From assembly GCA_947623805.1 (NCBI GenBank), contig CANQHZ010000018.1:1-49022 (forward strand): DNA of 49,022 bases. The letters are read 5' to 3'. This stretch comes from an uncultured Lachnospiraceae bacterium (lineage in GTDB: Bacteria > Bacillota > Clostridia > Lachnospirales > Lachnospiraceae). Position 1 is the stretch's first letter, and every line of letters starts with the position of its first letter. The position numbers and the translations under genes are program-made. Below are positions 27,793 to 36,432 of the stretch, piece after piece. Below the pieces are notes generated by a model. That model did not search any database. It saw only the letters and a program-made list of their open reading frames with translations, and had not been told where the DNA came from.

Positions 27793-27821
27793 TTGCCAAT
27801 TTTTGTCATATGTAATATAAT
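27793..27821 (+). promoter_or_regulatory. Sigma-A type promoter for the 27898 gene set
   Basis: TTGCCA at 27793-27798 and a perfect TATAAT at 27816-27821 are separated by exactly 17 bases. Transcription would start near 27828, giving a leader of about 70 bases before ATG 27898. This lies in the 198-base gap after 27699, one of the few long gaps in the locus, so it probably starts a second transcript covering the GT-C genes. Confidence 0.65.
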
Positions 27822-27897
27822 AACCTTAATTTGTAGAAAGATGGGGAATGTTCTTGCTTTATAGACAGATTTAGGAGCATCAGCAAGGGGAAGTTGA

Positions 27898-29481
27898 ATG
27901 AAATTTGATATACTCGGACAAGCATACAGAAAAATACCGCTGCAGTTAAAGACATGTTTTATTTCCGGCATGGTAATAGGATGGCTGACGCATTTTTATA
28001 TGCTCTCCCATAAGCTTATGAACTGGGATGACGCCAATAGTCTGTCAAAAGTCGGCAGCGGGGATTATCTGGGCAGATGGTTGTTGAAATACACACATCC
28101 GTTAGGAAGTATATATAGCATACCCGCGGTTCACGGTTTCCTTTTTATACTGTGCCTTTCCGTTTCCGCCTGCCTGATAGTCGATATAATGCAGGTTAAG
28201 AGCATGACAGCAGCAATTCTTATCCCTGCTGTGCTTTTGACGTTCCCAAGTGTAGTGAGCACGATGGCATTTATGTTTACGGTACATTCCTATGGAATAG
28301 CGATATTGATGGCTTGTCTTGCAGTATGGTTTTTGCGTCGTTACAAATACGGATTTCTGCCATGTATCATATTGCTGATATGCACGCTTGGCGAATATCA
28401 GTGCTATATAAGCTTTGCCATAACACTTATGCTTATGGGAATAATCTGCGATATGTTTCACGGCAAAAATTTCAAGGAAGGATTAAAAACGGGCATTGCG
28501 TGTGTGATTGTGTTGCTTGTCAGCGTATTTATATATATACGGATTTCGCATGTTGTCAATCCTAATCTTGAAAATGAAACGTATGGCGGGGTAGCCAATA
28601 TGGGACATATAGCGGTAGCGGAAATGCCTAAGCTTATAGGCAGATGTTATAAACGCTTTCTTGAATATTTTCTGTGGAAACCGTATGCATTTGTGACAAA
28701 AACGGCGCAGCGCGCAAACATACTTACATGCGTGCTGGCGTTTGTATTGTTCGTTATATTGTCAGTTAAACGAAAAATATATAAAGACGTATATGCGTTT
28801 AGTGTGCTTGTAATCGCTTGCGCTTTTATGCCTCTTGCGGCCGCTTTTGTTTATTTTATGGCGCCAGAGGCGCCCTATTCGATGCTGATGTTGTATGCAT
28901 ATGCGCTTATATATGTGTTGGTTTTGTCAATGCTTGATTATTGTATGTGCGATTGGGAAAAAAGTGTACAAAATATTCAATGGAAAAAAGCCGTCCGATA
29001 TGCTATAGTAGGTATTACAGTAGCAGTTATTTTTGTAAGCTGTTATACGGATTATTTGTTGACCAATAAGGCATATCTGCGTACACACATTGCGACAGAA
29101 CGTGTACAGTCCTATTTTAACAGAGTTATTTCGATGGTGGAAGCGACAGACGGATTTATGTCGGGGGATGAGCTTACTATACTCGGTGAATTTAACTACA
29201 AAGACAATCCGAGCAGCGTGGAGATAGACTTATTTGATTCCGATGACCTTCGTGAGTTGTCGGGAATAGCGCTTGAAAACGGGCTTATTACATCCGGAGT
29301 CAGGGATAATTTTATAAAGGTATTCAACGGTTACGAAACAGCTTCACTTGATTATGATGAGAAGCAGGAAATAATGAAAACGACAGAGTACAAGAATATG
29401 CCTATATATCCTCAAAAAGGCTGTGTTCAAAAGATAAACGGCATATGGGTCGTAAAAATGTGCGAGCAATCAGGAGATTAG
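27898..29481 (+). CDS. GtrII-like glucosyltransferase, polytopic membrane protein
   Basis: A 527-residue protein with about ten hydrophobic segments that matches the glucosyl transferase GtrII family: LMNWDDANSLSKVGSGDYLGRWLL places an acidic pair in the first external loop, followed by GRWLLKYTHP. GtrII-type enzymes move glucose from undecaprenyl-phosphate-glucose onto glycans outside the membrane. A GtrB-like donor synthase lies downstream at 34333. A soluble tail of about 140 residues follows the last helix. The exact sugar is not known here. Confidence 0.78.
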   Translation: MKFDILGQAYRKIPLQLKTCFISGMVIGWLTHFYMLSHKLMNWDDANSLSKVGSGDYLGRWLLKYTHPLGSIYSIPAVHGFLFILCLSVSACLIVDIMQVKSMTAAILIPAVLLTFPSVVSTMAFMFTVHSYGIAILMACLAVWFLRRYKYGFLPCIILLICTLGEYQCYISFAITLMLMGIICDMFHGKNFKEGLKTGIACVIVLLVSVFIYIRISHVVNPNLENETYGGVANMGHIAVAEMPKLIGRCYKRFLEYFLWKPYAFVTKTAQRANILTCVLAFVLFVILSVKRKIYKDVYAFSVLVIACAFMPLAAAFVYFMAPEAPYSMLMLYAYALIYVLVLSMLDYCMCDWEKSVQNIQWKKAVRYAIVGITVAVIFVSCYTDYLLTNKAYLRTHIATERVQSYFNRVISMVEATDGFMSGDELTILGEFNYKDNPSSVEIDLFDSDDLRELSGIALENGLITSGVRDNFIKVFNGYETASLDYDEKQEIMKTTEYKNMPIYPQKGCVQKINGIWVVKMCEQSGD

Positions 29482-29483
29482 AT

Positions 29484-31322
29484 ATGAAAATCCTATTAAA
29501 GGAGCTGGCAACTATACTTCTGGCAATATGTTCTGTAATCGCGCTTTTTGCCGACACGGAAACGACGGGCAATTTATCCATGGCGATGAACGGAGATGGT
29601 ATAGCGCAGCTGATAGCTTTTGCAGCTCTGGAAATATTATATAGAAGAATCATCATAAAAAAAGAATACTTTGCCGGAATGAGAAAAAGAGATGTAATAG
29701 GCTGGTCGGTACTTTCGTTTTTCTTTGCCATGACTATGATTATCGGCAGGGCGCAATCGGCATATCCGGTTTTGAAATATGCGTATATTGCAATTGTAAT
29801 GTTTTTCGGTTATATGATGATTTTTTTCGTCATGACAGCTTTTATCGGCAGGGCGTTGGACTTTGATGCTGCGCGTGGCGGGACTGATAAGTGTTTAAGG
29901 TTGACATGTTTTTTGTTTGAGGAGCATCCTATAGCGGGTGCTATGATAGCGGTTTTTGTTTGCCGGCTTCCGTATCTTATAGCATTTTATCCGTGTTCCA
30001 TGACATGGGATGGCGGCGCGCAGATTAGCAGTTTTTATGGCATAGAGCCGTTTACTAATCATCATCCGCCGCTATTGAGTTTTGTCTATGGCGCCATAGC
30101 GATGTATTCGCAGGAGTGGGGAGTGCCAAATATCGGAATGTTTATGATTCCGTTAGCTCAGACAGCACTGTCAGCGTATGCTGTTGGTAAAGTTTGCGAA
30201 TTTTTTAAATATATAAAAGCTCCATATTGGATTAGGTGGGCAAGCCTTATATATTATGCCGCTTTTACCGTGTGGTGCATATTTGATGTAACAGTTATAA
30301 AAGACACCCTATATTATCCGCTCGTCATGCTGTTTACGCTTCAGGCTGTATATATTGTCAGTCCGGTCAATAGCAGGACTTCAGTATTGGGATTTGTAAA
30401 GCTTGCGATATATGGTGTACTTATAGCGCAGACAAGGAATAACGGAATATTTGTGCTGATATTCACGGTGCCTGTGGCATTTATCTTAATAAATAAAAAG
30501 AAAAAGGCAATGTTTGCGATAGTCGCGGCGGTAATGTTCGTCATGATATTTGTTGTCAATAATCTGATTTATCCGGCAATGGGAGTTACGAATCTTAAAG
30601 TGAAAGAGGACACATACTGCATAATGTTTCAGCAGACGGCAAAATATGGCAGGGATTATCCGGATGATGTCACTGATGAGGAACGGAAGTTTTTAAATAC
30701 TATGTTTGACTATGATGAACTTGTGAAGGTATACGACCCTCAGCTTGCCGATTGGGTGAAAAATTGCCTTAAAATATGCGAGGCAACCTCGGCAGACCAT
30801 ACAAACAGTGAATTTGCGGCAATCAGAAATGAGTACTTTAAGGTATGGTTTTCACAATTTTTGAGGCATCCGTTGTCATATGTGAGTACGTTTTTGGAAT
30901 GTTCTTACGGCTATTATTATCCTGAAGCGAAGCCTTATAAAGAGGGAAATGGATTTTATGAGGATACAAGGTATACATTTACGTCATCCATGCATAGTTC
31001 AAGCCAGCTTGAGCTGCTTGCGCCTGCAAGATTTGTTCTGGAGCAAATAGGAAAGCTTGAATATATGCCGGGTATCGGACTATTGTATCGGTGTGGTTTT
31101 TACACATGGTGCGTGGCTTTTGCAGTCGTTTATCTTGCAGTAAAGAAGCGATATAAAGAACTGATAGTGGCTGTACCTGCCATAGTAAACATTCTGGTAT
31201 GCCTTATATCACCTGTAAATACATGCATAAGATATGCAATGCCGACAATGTGTTTTGTGCCGGTGCTGCTTGCACTTTTGTGTAGTGAGAACGTATTCGG
31301 GCTGACGCAGTCAGGGACATAG
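29484..31322 (+). CDS. DUF6020 family polytopic membrane protein (putative GT-C), second copy
   Basis: About 612 residues and clearly paralogous to the protein at 15628: an acidic loop after CSMTWDGGAQISSFYG, a paired-His NHHPPLLSFVYG, VIKDTLYYPLVMLFTL (compare ATKDTLFAGFLVLYLL) and TRNNGIFVL (compare FRKNGLYVV). Both then have a soluble part with QQTA(K/R)Y and a final group of helices. AGGAG two codons before ATG 29484 fixes the start; the frame is open from 29445. A transferase function is inferred from topology and context. Confidence 0.75.
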   Translation: MKILLKELATILLAICSVIALFADTETTGNLSMAMNGDGIAQLIAFAALEILYRRIIIKKEYFAGMRKRDVIGWSVLSFFFAMTMIIGRAQSAYPVLKYAYIAIVMFFGYMMIFFVMTAFIGRALDFDAARGGTDKCLRLTCFLFEEHPIAGAMIAVFVCRLPYLIAFYPCSMTWDGGAQISSFYGIEPFTNHHPPLLSFVYGAIAMYSQEWGVPNIGMFMIPLAQTALSAYAVGKVCEFFKYIKAPYWIRWASLIYYAAFTVWCIFDVTVIKDTLYYPLVMLFTLQAVYIVSPVNSRTSVLGFVKLAIYGVLIAQTRNNGIFVLIFTVPVAFILINKKKKAMFAIVAAVMFVMIFVVNNLIYPAMGVTNLKVKEDTYCIMFQQTAKYGRDYPDDVTDEERKFLNTMFDYDELVKVYDPQLADWVKNCLKICEATSADHTNSEFAAIRNEYFKVWFSQFLRHPLSYVSTFLECSYGYYYPEAKPYKEGNGFYEDTRYTFTSSMHSSSQLELLAPARFVLEQIGKLEYMPGIGLLYRCGFYTWCVAFAVVYLAVKKRYKELIVAVPAIVNILVCLISPVNTCIRYAMPTMCFVPVLLALLCSENVFGLTQSGT

Positions 31323-31349
31323 AAGCGAAGTATATAAAGGGATACAAAT

Positions 31350-32498
31350 ATGAGTGAATCCAAATACGACAAAATAATAATAGGCGCGGGACTTTACGGT
31401 CTGTATTCCGCATACTTCTGCGCCGTTCGCGGGCAGCATATATTGGTGCTTGAGTGCGACCCGGCACCGTTTAAGCGTGCGACGTATATAAATCAGGCGC
31501 GTGTTCATCAGGGTTATCACTATCCACGTTCTTTATCGACAGCGATGAAGTCGGCAGGATATTTTGAAAAATTTAACAGGGATTATGGATTTTGTATAAA
31601 CCAGGAATTTAAACAGATATACGCGACATCAAGCGAGTATTCATGGTCGGACGGTGCTCAGTTTAGAAAATTTTGCGAGGCGGCGGGCATTCCATGCGAG
31701 GAGCTGCAGCCTGGCAGATTTTTCAAGGAAGGTATGTGCGACGGGGCGTTTCTTACGCGTGAATACACATACGACGCTATGATTTTGCGTGATTATTTTC
31801 TGGAAAAGCTTAAAGAGCTGGCGGAAAATGTCAAGATTTTGTACGGTGTCGGGATAGAGCGCATTGAAAAGTCAGATGGTGAGTATGATGTGTATATAAA
31901 GTCGGATGATGGCGTGGGGGGTCAGAAGTTTAGCAGCGGATATGTATTAAATGCCACATATGCTTCAACAAATCAGATACTTGACATGCTCGGCTTTGAA
32001 AAATTCAAGATTAAGTATGAACTGTGCGAGATTATACTCTGTGATGTAAATGACGAGTTAAGAGAATATGGATTTACAGTAATGGACGGTCCTTTTTTTT
32101 CGATAATGCCGTTTGGAAAGACAAATACACATTCACTCACATCCGTGACCTTTACGCCGCACACTACGAGCTATACGCCGCTGCCGACATTTGAGTGCCA
32201 GGAAAGAAGCGGCGGATACTGCAACCCAGGGCACTTGGGCAACTGTAGCGACTGCGTGGCAAAGCCCGATACAGCTTTCCCGTATATGGCTAACTTGGCG
32301 CACAAATATCTGAAAGATAAATATAAATTTACTTATAAGTCCTCGCTATTTTCAATGAAGCCTATATTGATGAGCTCGGAGCTTGACGATTCAAGACCCA
32401 CTGTGGTCAGAGTTTACTCGACAAATCCTGTGTTTGTGGGAGTGCTTTCAGGTAAGATAAATACGGTATATGATTTGGATGAAGTGCTTATGATTTGA
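31350..32498 (+). CDS. FAD-dependent oxidoreductase (DAO-like) of the glycan locus
   Basis: A 382-residue flavoprotein. KIIIGAGLYGLYSAYFCAV is the FAD-binding Rossmann loop, followed by VLECD at the end of the second strand. NQARVHQGYHYPRS is a conserved early block seen in glycan-cluster members of this group. Residues about 275-305 hold four Cys spaced C-x7-C-x7-C-x2-C, unusual for DAO proteins and suggestive of a metal site. Six G at 31916-31921 are in frame. Substrate unknown; oxidation of a sugar or sugar amine is a guess from context. Confidence 0.72.
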   Translation: MSESKYDKIIIGAGLYGLYSAYFCAVRGQHILVLECDPAPFKRATYINQARVHQGYHYPRSLSTAMKSAGYFEKFNRDYGFCINQEFKQIYATSSEYSWSDGAQFRKFCEAAGIPCEELQPGRFFKEGMCDGAFLTREYTYDAMILRDYFLEKLKELAENVKILYGVGIERIEKSDGEYDVYIKSDDGVGGQKFSSGYVLNATYASTNQILDMLGFEKFKIKYELCEIILCDVNDELREYGFTVMDGPFFSIMPFGKTNTHSLTSVTFTPHTTSYTPLPTFECQERSGGYCNPGHLGNCSDCVAKPDTAFPYMANLAHKYLKDKYKFTYKSSLFSMKPILMSSELDDSRPTVVRVYSTNPVFVGVLSGKINTVYDLDEVLMI

Positions 32499-32598
32499 CG
32501 GAGGCGCTGCTTTTGTGAATGATAAGCGTTTGCTGGTATAGATAATATTAAATATATAAGATGAGCAGGTAATAAGGCAAATATAGGGGAGAAAACTT

Positions 32599-34260
32599 TT
32601 GAAAAAAGAGCTGCGGACGAAAACTTATTATATATTAGTCGCAATAACGGGAATGATAACATTTATAGCGCTGTATGGCTGGAACGTACTTAATCCGTCA
32701 TATGACGATTGGCTTTTTGTCGGTCCCGGGGATTTAATGCAGCATTATCTGGGCTGGTGCTTTTACAGGAGGGGGGACTGGACATTTCCGATAGGTCTGA
32801 CGAATAATCTGGCATATCCCGACTATTCATCAGTCATATATACGGATTCGATACCTTTGTTTGCCGTGTTTTTTAAGCTTTTGTCGCCGATACTGCCCAA
32901 AACGTTCCAGTATTTTGGGATATGGGGCATAATAAGCTTTGTCTTGCAGGGAATTTTTTCAGTGATGCTTTTGCGTGAGCTTAAAGTAGGCAAGGCGCAG
33001 GCGTATATAGCGAGTTTTATTTTTATGCTGTCGCCTATTGTGATAGAAAGAATGTACCGTCATACGGCGCTCGGCGCTCACTGGATTATACTCGTAAGCA
33101 TATATTTGTTTGTAAGGCATAAAAGGGATTACGATAATATAAAGAAATCTGCTTTATGCTGGGGAGCGGTAGGGGCTTTAATCCCGTCAATTCATATGTA
33201 TTTTCTGCCGATGTGCGGAATGTTTCTTGGCGGATATGTACTGTGCAGCCTTATAAAGACGAAAAAAATAAAGTTTAAGTACTTTGCGCCTGCTGTTTCG
33301 TTTATGATTGGGCTGTTTGCCGTCACGTTTTTGCTTGGAGGATTTTCAACACGCGCGTCGGCATCCACAAGTGACGGATTGGGGGAATGCAGCTTTAACT
33401 TAAATGGCTTTTTTAATCCAAAGGGCTATTCGGAGTTTTTCCACAGCCTGCCGTACTGTTTTGACAGTCAGTATGAGGGCTTTGCGTATCTGGGGCTTGG
33501 TGTGTTTATACTTTTGGCTTTTGCCATGGCATATATAGCAATCTGCTTTGCAAAAAAAGCGGTGAGAAGTGACAGAGATTTTCTGCTGTATGCGGTAGTG
33601 TATGTATTGATGTCAATCGGGCTCGTAATGTTTGCAGCGTCGCCGCAGGTGACATTTAATGACAGGCTGCTGTTTAAGTACCCGGACAGCAGCACTCTGG
33701 AGCATTATTGGGGAATCTTCCGCTCGACGGGAAGAATTGTGTGGCCTGTGTGCTATCTCATATATATTGCCGCGGTTATGTGCAATGACAGGTTATGGAA
33801 AAGGGCTGGGAAAGCCTATGCCGCAGCCGCGGTCGTTGCATTATGCGTTTTGGTACAGTTTGCGGATATATATGGGAAACTTGCAGGCGCAAGGCAGGCT
33901 TACGCAGAGCGTATAGATTACGTTTCCCCGCTTGAAAGCGACATTTGGGATAAGCTTTCTGAGGTCGACTCATTTGAGCATGTAGTATGGGTATCGCCGC
34001 ATTTTGAAAATCGTGAGATAATGAACATAGCAGAGTTTGCAAACGATAATGAGCTTACAATGAATAATTACTACTTTGCGAGGGCTATCGGAGTAGTGGA
34101 CAACGTGAAAAAGGAAATGGAAAATCTTAATGGAGCATGTATCTATATTTTCAGGACCTCTGAGCCGGAGGGGATAGAGGACTACGGCTTATATACTTAT
34201 GAGGCTGACGGTTATATAATAGGTGTTGTCCCTGAAATAGGGCAGAGACTGTGGCAATAG
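32599..34260 (+). CDS. DUF6311-like polytopic membrane protein (putative GT-C)
   Basis: A 553-residue protein with about eleven hydrophobic segments and a soluble C-terminal part of about 120 residues. The first loop reads VGPGDLMQHYLGWCFYRRGDW, an acidic, aromatic loop typical of DUF6311/ArnT-like proteins, with NLAYPDYSSVIYTDSIPLFA after it. A role in adding sugars outside the membrane is inferred. It starts at TTG 32599, seven to nine bases after AGGGGAG. Six G at 32771-32776 are in frame. Confidence 0.72.
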   Translation: MKKELRTKTYYILVAITGMITFIALYGWNVLNPSYDDWLFVGPGDLMQHYLGWCFYRRGDWTFPIGLTNNLAYPDYSSVIYTDSIPLFAVFFKLLSPILPKTFQYFGIWGIISFVLQGIFSVMLLRELKVGKAQAYIASFIFMLSPIVIERMYRHTALGAHWIILVSIYLFVRHKRDYDNIKKSALCWGAVGALIPSIHMYFLPMCGMFLGGYVLCSLIKTKKIKFKYFAPAVSFMIGLFAVTFLLGGFSTRASASTSDGLGECSFNLNGFFNPKGYSEFFHSLPYCFDSQYEGFAYLGLGVFILLAFAMAYIAICFAKKAVRSDRDFLLYAVVYVLMSIGLVMFAASPQVTFNDRLLFKYPDSSTLEHYWGIFRSTGRIVWPVCYLIYIAAVMCNDRLWKRAGKAYAAAAVVALCVLVQFADIYGKLAGARQAYAERIDYVSPLESDIWDKLSEVDSFEHVVWVSPHFENREIMNIAEFANDNELTMNNYYFARAIGVVDNVKKEMENLNGACIYIFRTSEPEGIEDYGLYTYEADGYIIGVVPEIGQRLWQ

Positions 34261-34332
34261 AGTTATTATATGTCGTAAAAATGTGCGGGCAATTCTGCCG
34301 CGTTGTTTTTAGGGGTGGAATGGAGATAATTG

Positions 34333-35283
34333 ATGAATAACAGCATAGATAATATTAATAAAGAAAAAAATTTCATGTCGGCAGTAATATATATGCACAA
34401 CTCGCAGGAACAGATAGATGAGTTTTTGAGGACAGTGATTGAGGTATTAAAAGCCAATTTTGAACATTCCGAGGTTATCTGCGTCAACGATTTTTCTGAT
34501 GACGACAGTACGGATATCGTAAAGCATGTTGCCAGGGAAATGGGAGGCATTTCTGTGACTGTGCTGAATATGAGTTATTTTCATGGCGTGGAGGCCGCGA
34601 TGAACGCGGGGGTGGATTTGGCGATTGGCGATTTCGTGCTGGAATTTGACTCAACATCGCTTGACTTTGAGGCGCAGGAGATAATGGCTGTATATAAAAA
34701 AGCATTGGAGGGCTATGACATAGTGAGTGCATCCCCTGATAAAAAGCAGCGGACGTCTTCGGGACTTTTTTATGCTGTGTTTAACAGATATACGGATTTT
34801 TCTTACAAAATATACAGTGAGCGTTTTCGCGTGCTGAGCCGCAGGGTAATAAACCGTGTCAGCGCCATGAGCAAGACTGTGCCTTACAGGAAAGCAGCTT
34901 ACGCCAATTGCGGACTTAAGACGGCAAATATAAAGTATGTGCCTGTGCGGCTGCTTAAGATTGATGAGGACAGACGGGAAAGAAAATATAGAAGGCGGCT
35001 TGCCGTGGACAGTATGATACTGTTTACGGAGCTTGGATATCGTTTTTCCATAACTATGACGTTTGTAATGATGCTGATAGCGGTAGCCGTGGCTGTCTAT
35101 TCGGCAGTGGTTTATTTTGTCAGTACGCCTGTGGCGGGCTGGACTACGACGATATTCTTTATGTCTTTTGCGTTTTTTGGGCTGTTTGGAATTTTGACGA
35201 TTATAATAAAGTATCTACAGATTTTGGTGGATTTGGTGTATAAGAGAAAAAAGTATAGCTTTGAGAGTATTGAAAAAATATAG
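34333..35283 (+). CDS. GtrB-like polyprenyl-phosphate glycosyltransferase (GT2, two C-terminal TM helices)
   Basis: About 316 residues: a GT2 domain (SAVIYMHNSQEQIDEFL, then VNDFSDDDSTD) followed by two transmembrane helices at roughly residues 240-300 and a basic tail. That layout is shared with GtrB/ArnC/DPM-type enzymes, which load a sugar on undecaprenyl phosphate for GT-C enzymes. The usual DxDLQDPP block is replaced by EFDSTSLDF, so donor use may differ. Start ATG 34333 follows TGGAG. It is the last gene before hairpin repeat B. Confidence 0.72.
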   Translation: MNNSIDNINKEKNFMSAVIYMHNSQEQIDEFLRTVIEVLKANFEHSEVICVNDFSDDDSTDIVKHVAREMGGISVTVLNMSYFHGVEAAMNAGVDLAIGDFVLEFDSTSLDFEAQEIMAVYKKALEGYDIVSASPDKKQRTSSGLFYAVFNRYTDFSYKIYSERFRVLSRRVINRVSAMSKTVPYRKAAYANCGLKTANIKYVPVRLLKIDEDRRERKYRRRLAVDSMILFTELGYRFSITMTFVMMLIAVAVAVYSAVVYFVSTPVAGWTTTIFFMSFAFFGLFGILTIIIKYLQILVDLVYKRKKYSFESIEKI

Positions 35284-35296
35284 TTATTGTTAATGG

Positions 35297-35430
35297 GTAA
35301 TTGTGGATGTGTTCTCAACTGGCCGAATTTAGTCAAAATATATAAAAAAGCGGCTAGGTGCAGCAAGCTGCAAGACGCCGCTTATTTTATATATTTTGAC
35401 TAAATTCTACGTTGTTGGCGAATATAGTTT
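35297..35430. repeat. Dispersed long-hairpin repeat, copy B
   Basis: Second copy of the repeat at 121-250, in the same orientation. Arms are about 35325-35354 and 35377-35407, ending on GCGGC/GCCGC. Its loop forms a separate perfect palindrome, TGCAGC-AA-GCTGCA (35359-35372), where copy A has a different one. The left flank from GTAATTG and the right flank to about ATAGTTT are also shared with copy A. It fills most of the 198-base gap between 35283 and 35482 and may stop transcription too. Confidence 0.88.
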
Positions 35431-35481
35431 TTAGTTTTGCAAAATGCCTGAGTATATAGTTAAAGCAGTAAGGAGGTTAAT

Positions 35482-36432
35482 ATGAATATTCTGGTTGGTT
35501 ATACGGGATTTGTGGGGAGTAATATTTATGCCAGGGCGCGTAATAGGATTGACGGCGTGTTCAATTCGCACAATATAGAGAAAGCATACGGGCTTGAGCC
35601 GGAGATGCTTATTTACGCAGGGCTTAGAGCCGAGAAGTTTCTTGCGAACAGTGCGCCTGAGCGCGATTTGGAGCTTATTTTGCAGGCTGAGGAGAATATC
35701 AGGCAGATAAATCCCAAGAAGCTTATACTTATTTCGACGGTTGACGTATATTCTAATCCGTCAGGTGTGAACGAGGAAAGTCCTGTGCTTGGCGGGGGGG
35801 GGATACAGCCTTATGGGCTAAATCGCTATTATCTTGAGGCATGGGTTAGGAAGAACTATCCCGATGCGCTTATAATCAGGCTGCCGGCGCTTTACGGCGT
35901 TAATATAAAGAAAAATTTCATATATGATTTTATCAATGTAATTCCCTCTATGCTGAAAAAATCAAAGTATGAGGAGCTGTGTGTTAAAGAACCTAAGCTT
36001 AGCGGTTATTATGAGCCGCAGGACAACGGTTATTATAAGTGCAGGGTTTTGGCAAAGGAGGACAAAAGTCATCTTAGGCAGATGTTCAAAAATATTGGCT
36101 TTACGGCGCTTAATTTTACGGACAGCAGAAGTGTATATCAGTTTTATCCGCTGCGGCGCTTGTGGGGCGATATACAGTTGGCGCTCGATGCGGATATCAC
36201 ATTGCTGAATGCGGCAACGGAGCCTGTTTCGGCGGCGGAACTTTTCAAATATATAACGGGTAATGTATTCAAAAACGAGCTTGCGGCGCAGCCTGCAAAA
36301 TATGACTTTAAGACTTTGTACGCAGATAAATTTGGCGGAAAGAACGGATATATGTATGACAAGGCGGATATCCTTGATGATATTAAAAAATTTGTAGATA
36401 TGAGCGGCGTGCGGGAGGAGTTTTTAAAATAA
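35482..36432 (+). CDS. NAD-dependent epimerase/dehydratase-like (extended SDR), poly-G tract gene
   Basis: A 316-residue extended short-chain dehydrogenase-like protein. ILVGYTGFVGSN is the NAD(P)-binding loop (GxxGxxG) and LISTVDVYSNPSG carries the usual active-site Ser/Thr strand. The catalytic YxxxK reads YGLNR, so Lys is Arg. Just before it, G104-G107 are encoded by nine G at 35794-35802, in frame; either one-base slip stops the frame within about 15 codons. It overlaps the TIM-barrel gene by one base. A nucleotide-sugar substrate is likely but not known. Confidence 0.75.
   Translation: MNILVGYTGFVGSNIYARARNRIDGVFNSHNIEKAYGLEPEMLIYAGLRAEKFLANSAPERDLELILQAEENIRQINPKKLILISTVDVYSNPSGVNEESPVLGGGGIQPYGLNRYYLEAWVRKNYPDALIIRLPALYGVNIKKNFIYDFINVIPSMLKKSKYEELCVKEPKLSGYYEPQDNGYYKCRVLAKEDKSHLRQMFKNIGFTALNFTDSRSVYQFYPLRRLWGDIQLALDADITLLNAATEPVSAAELFKYITGNVFKNELAAQPAKYDFKTLYADKFGGKNGYMYDKADILDDIKKFVDMSGVREEFLK
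35794..35802 (+). repeat. Poly-G tract (9 G) inside the SDR gene
   Basis: Nine consecutive G follow GGC in codons 104-107 and sit directly upstream of the catalytic Tyr codon. With eight G the frame reaches TAA about seven codons on; with ten G it reaches TGA about a dozen codons on. It is a candidate slippage switch. Confidence 0.88.

Noticed and set aside
2446-32776. Runs of six G at 2446, 2694, 24036, 31916 and 32771 as further phase-variable tracts
   Set aside because: Six is within what could arise by chance or Gly codon use in this window and is short for frequent slippage. I keep them only as notes in the gene entries.
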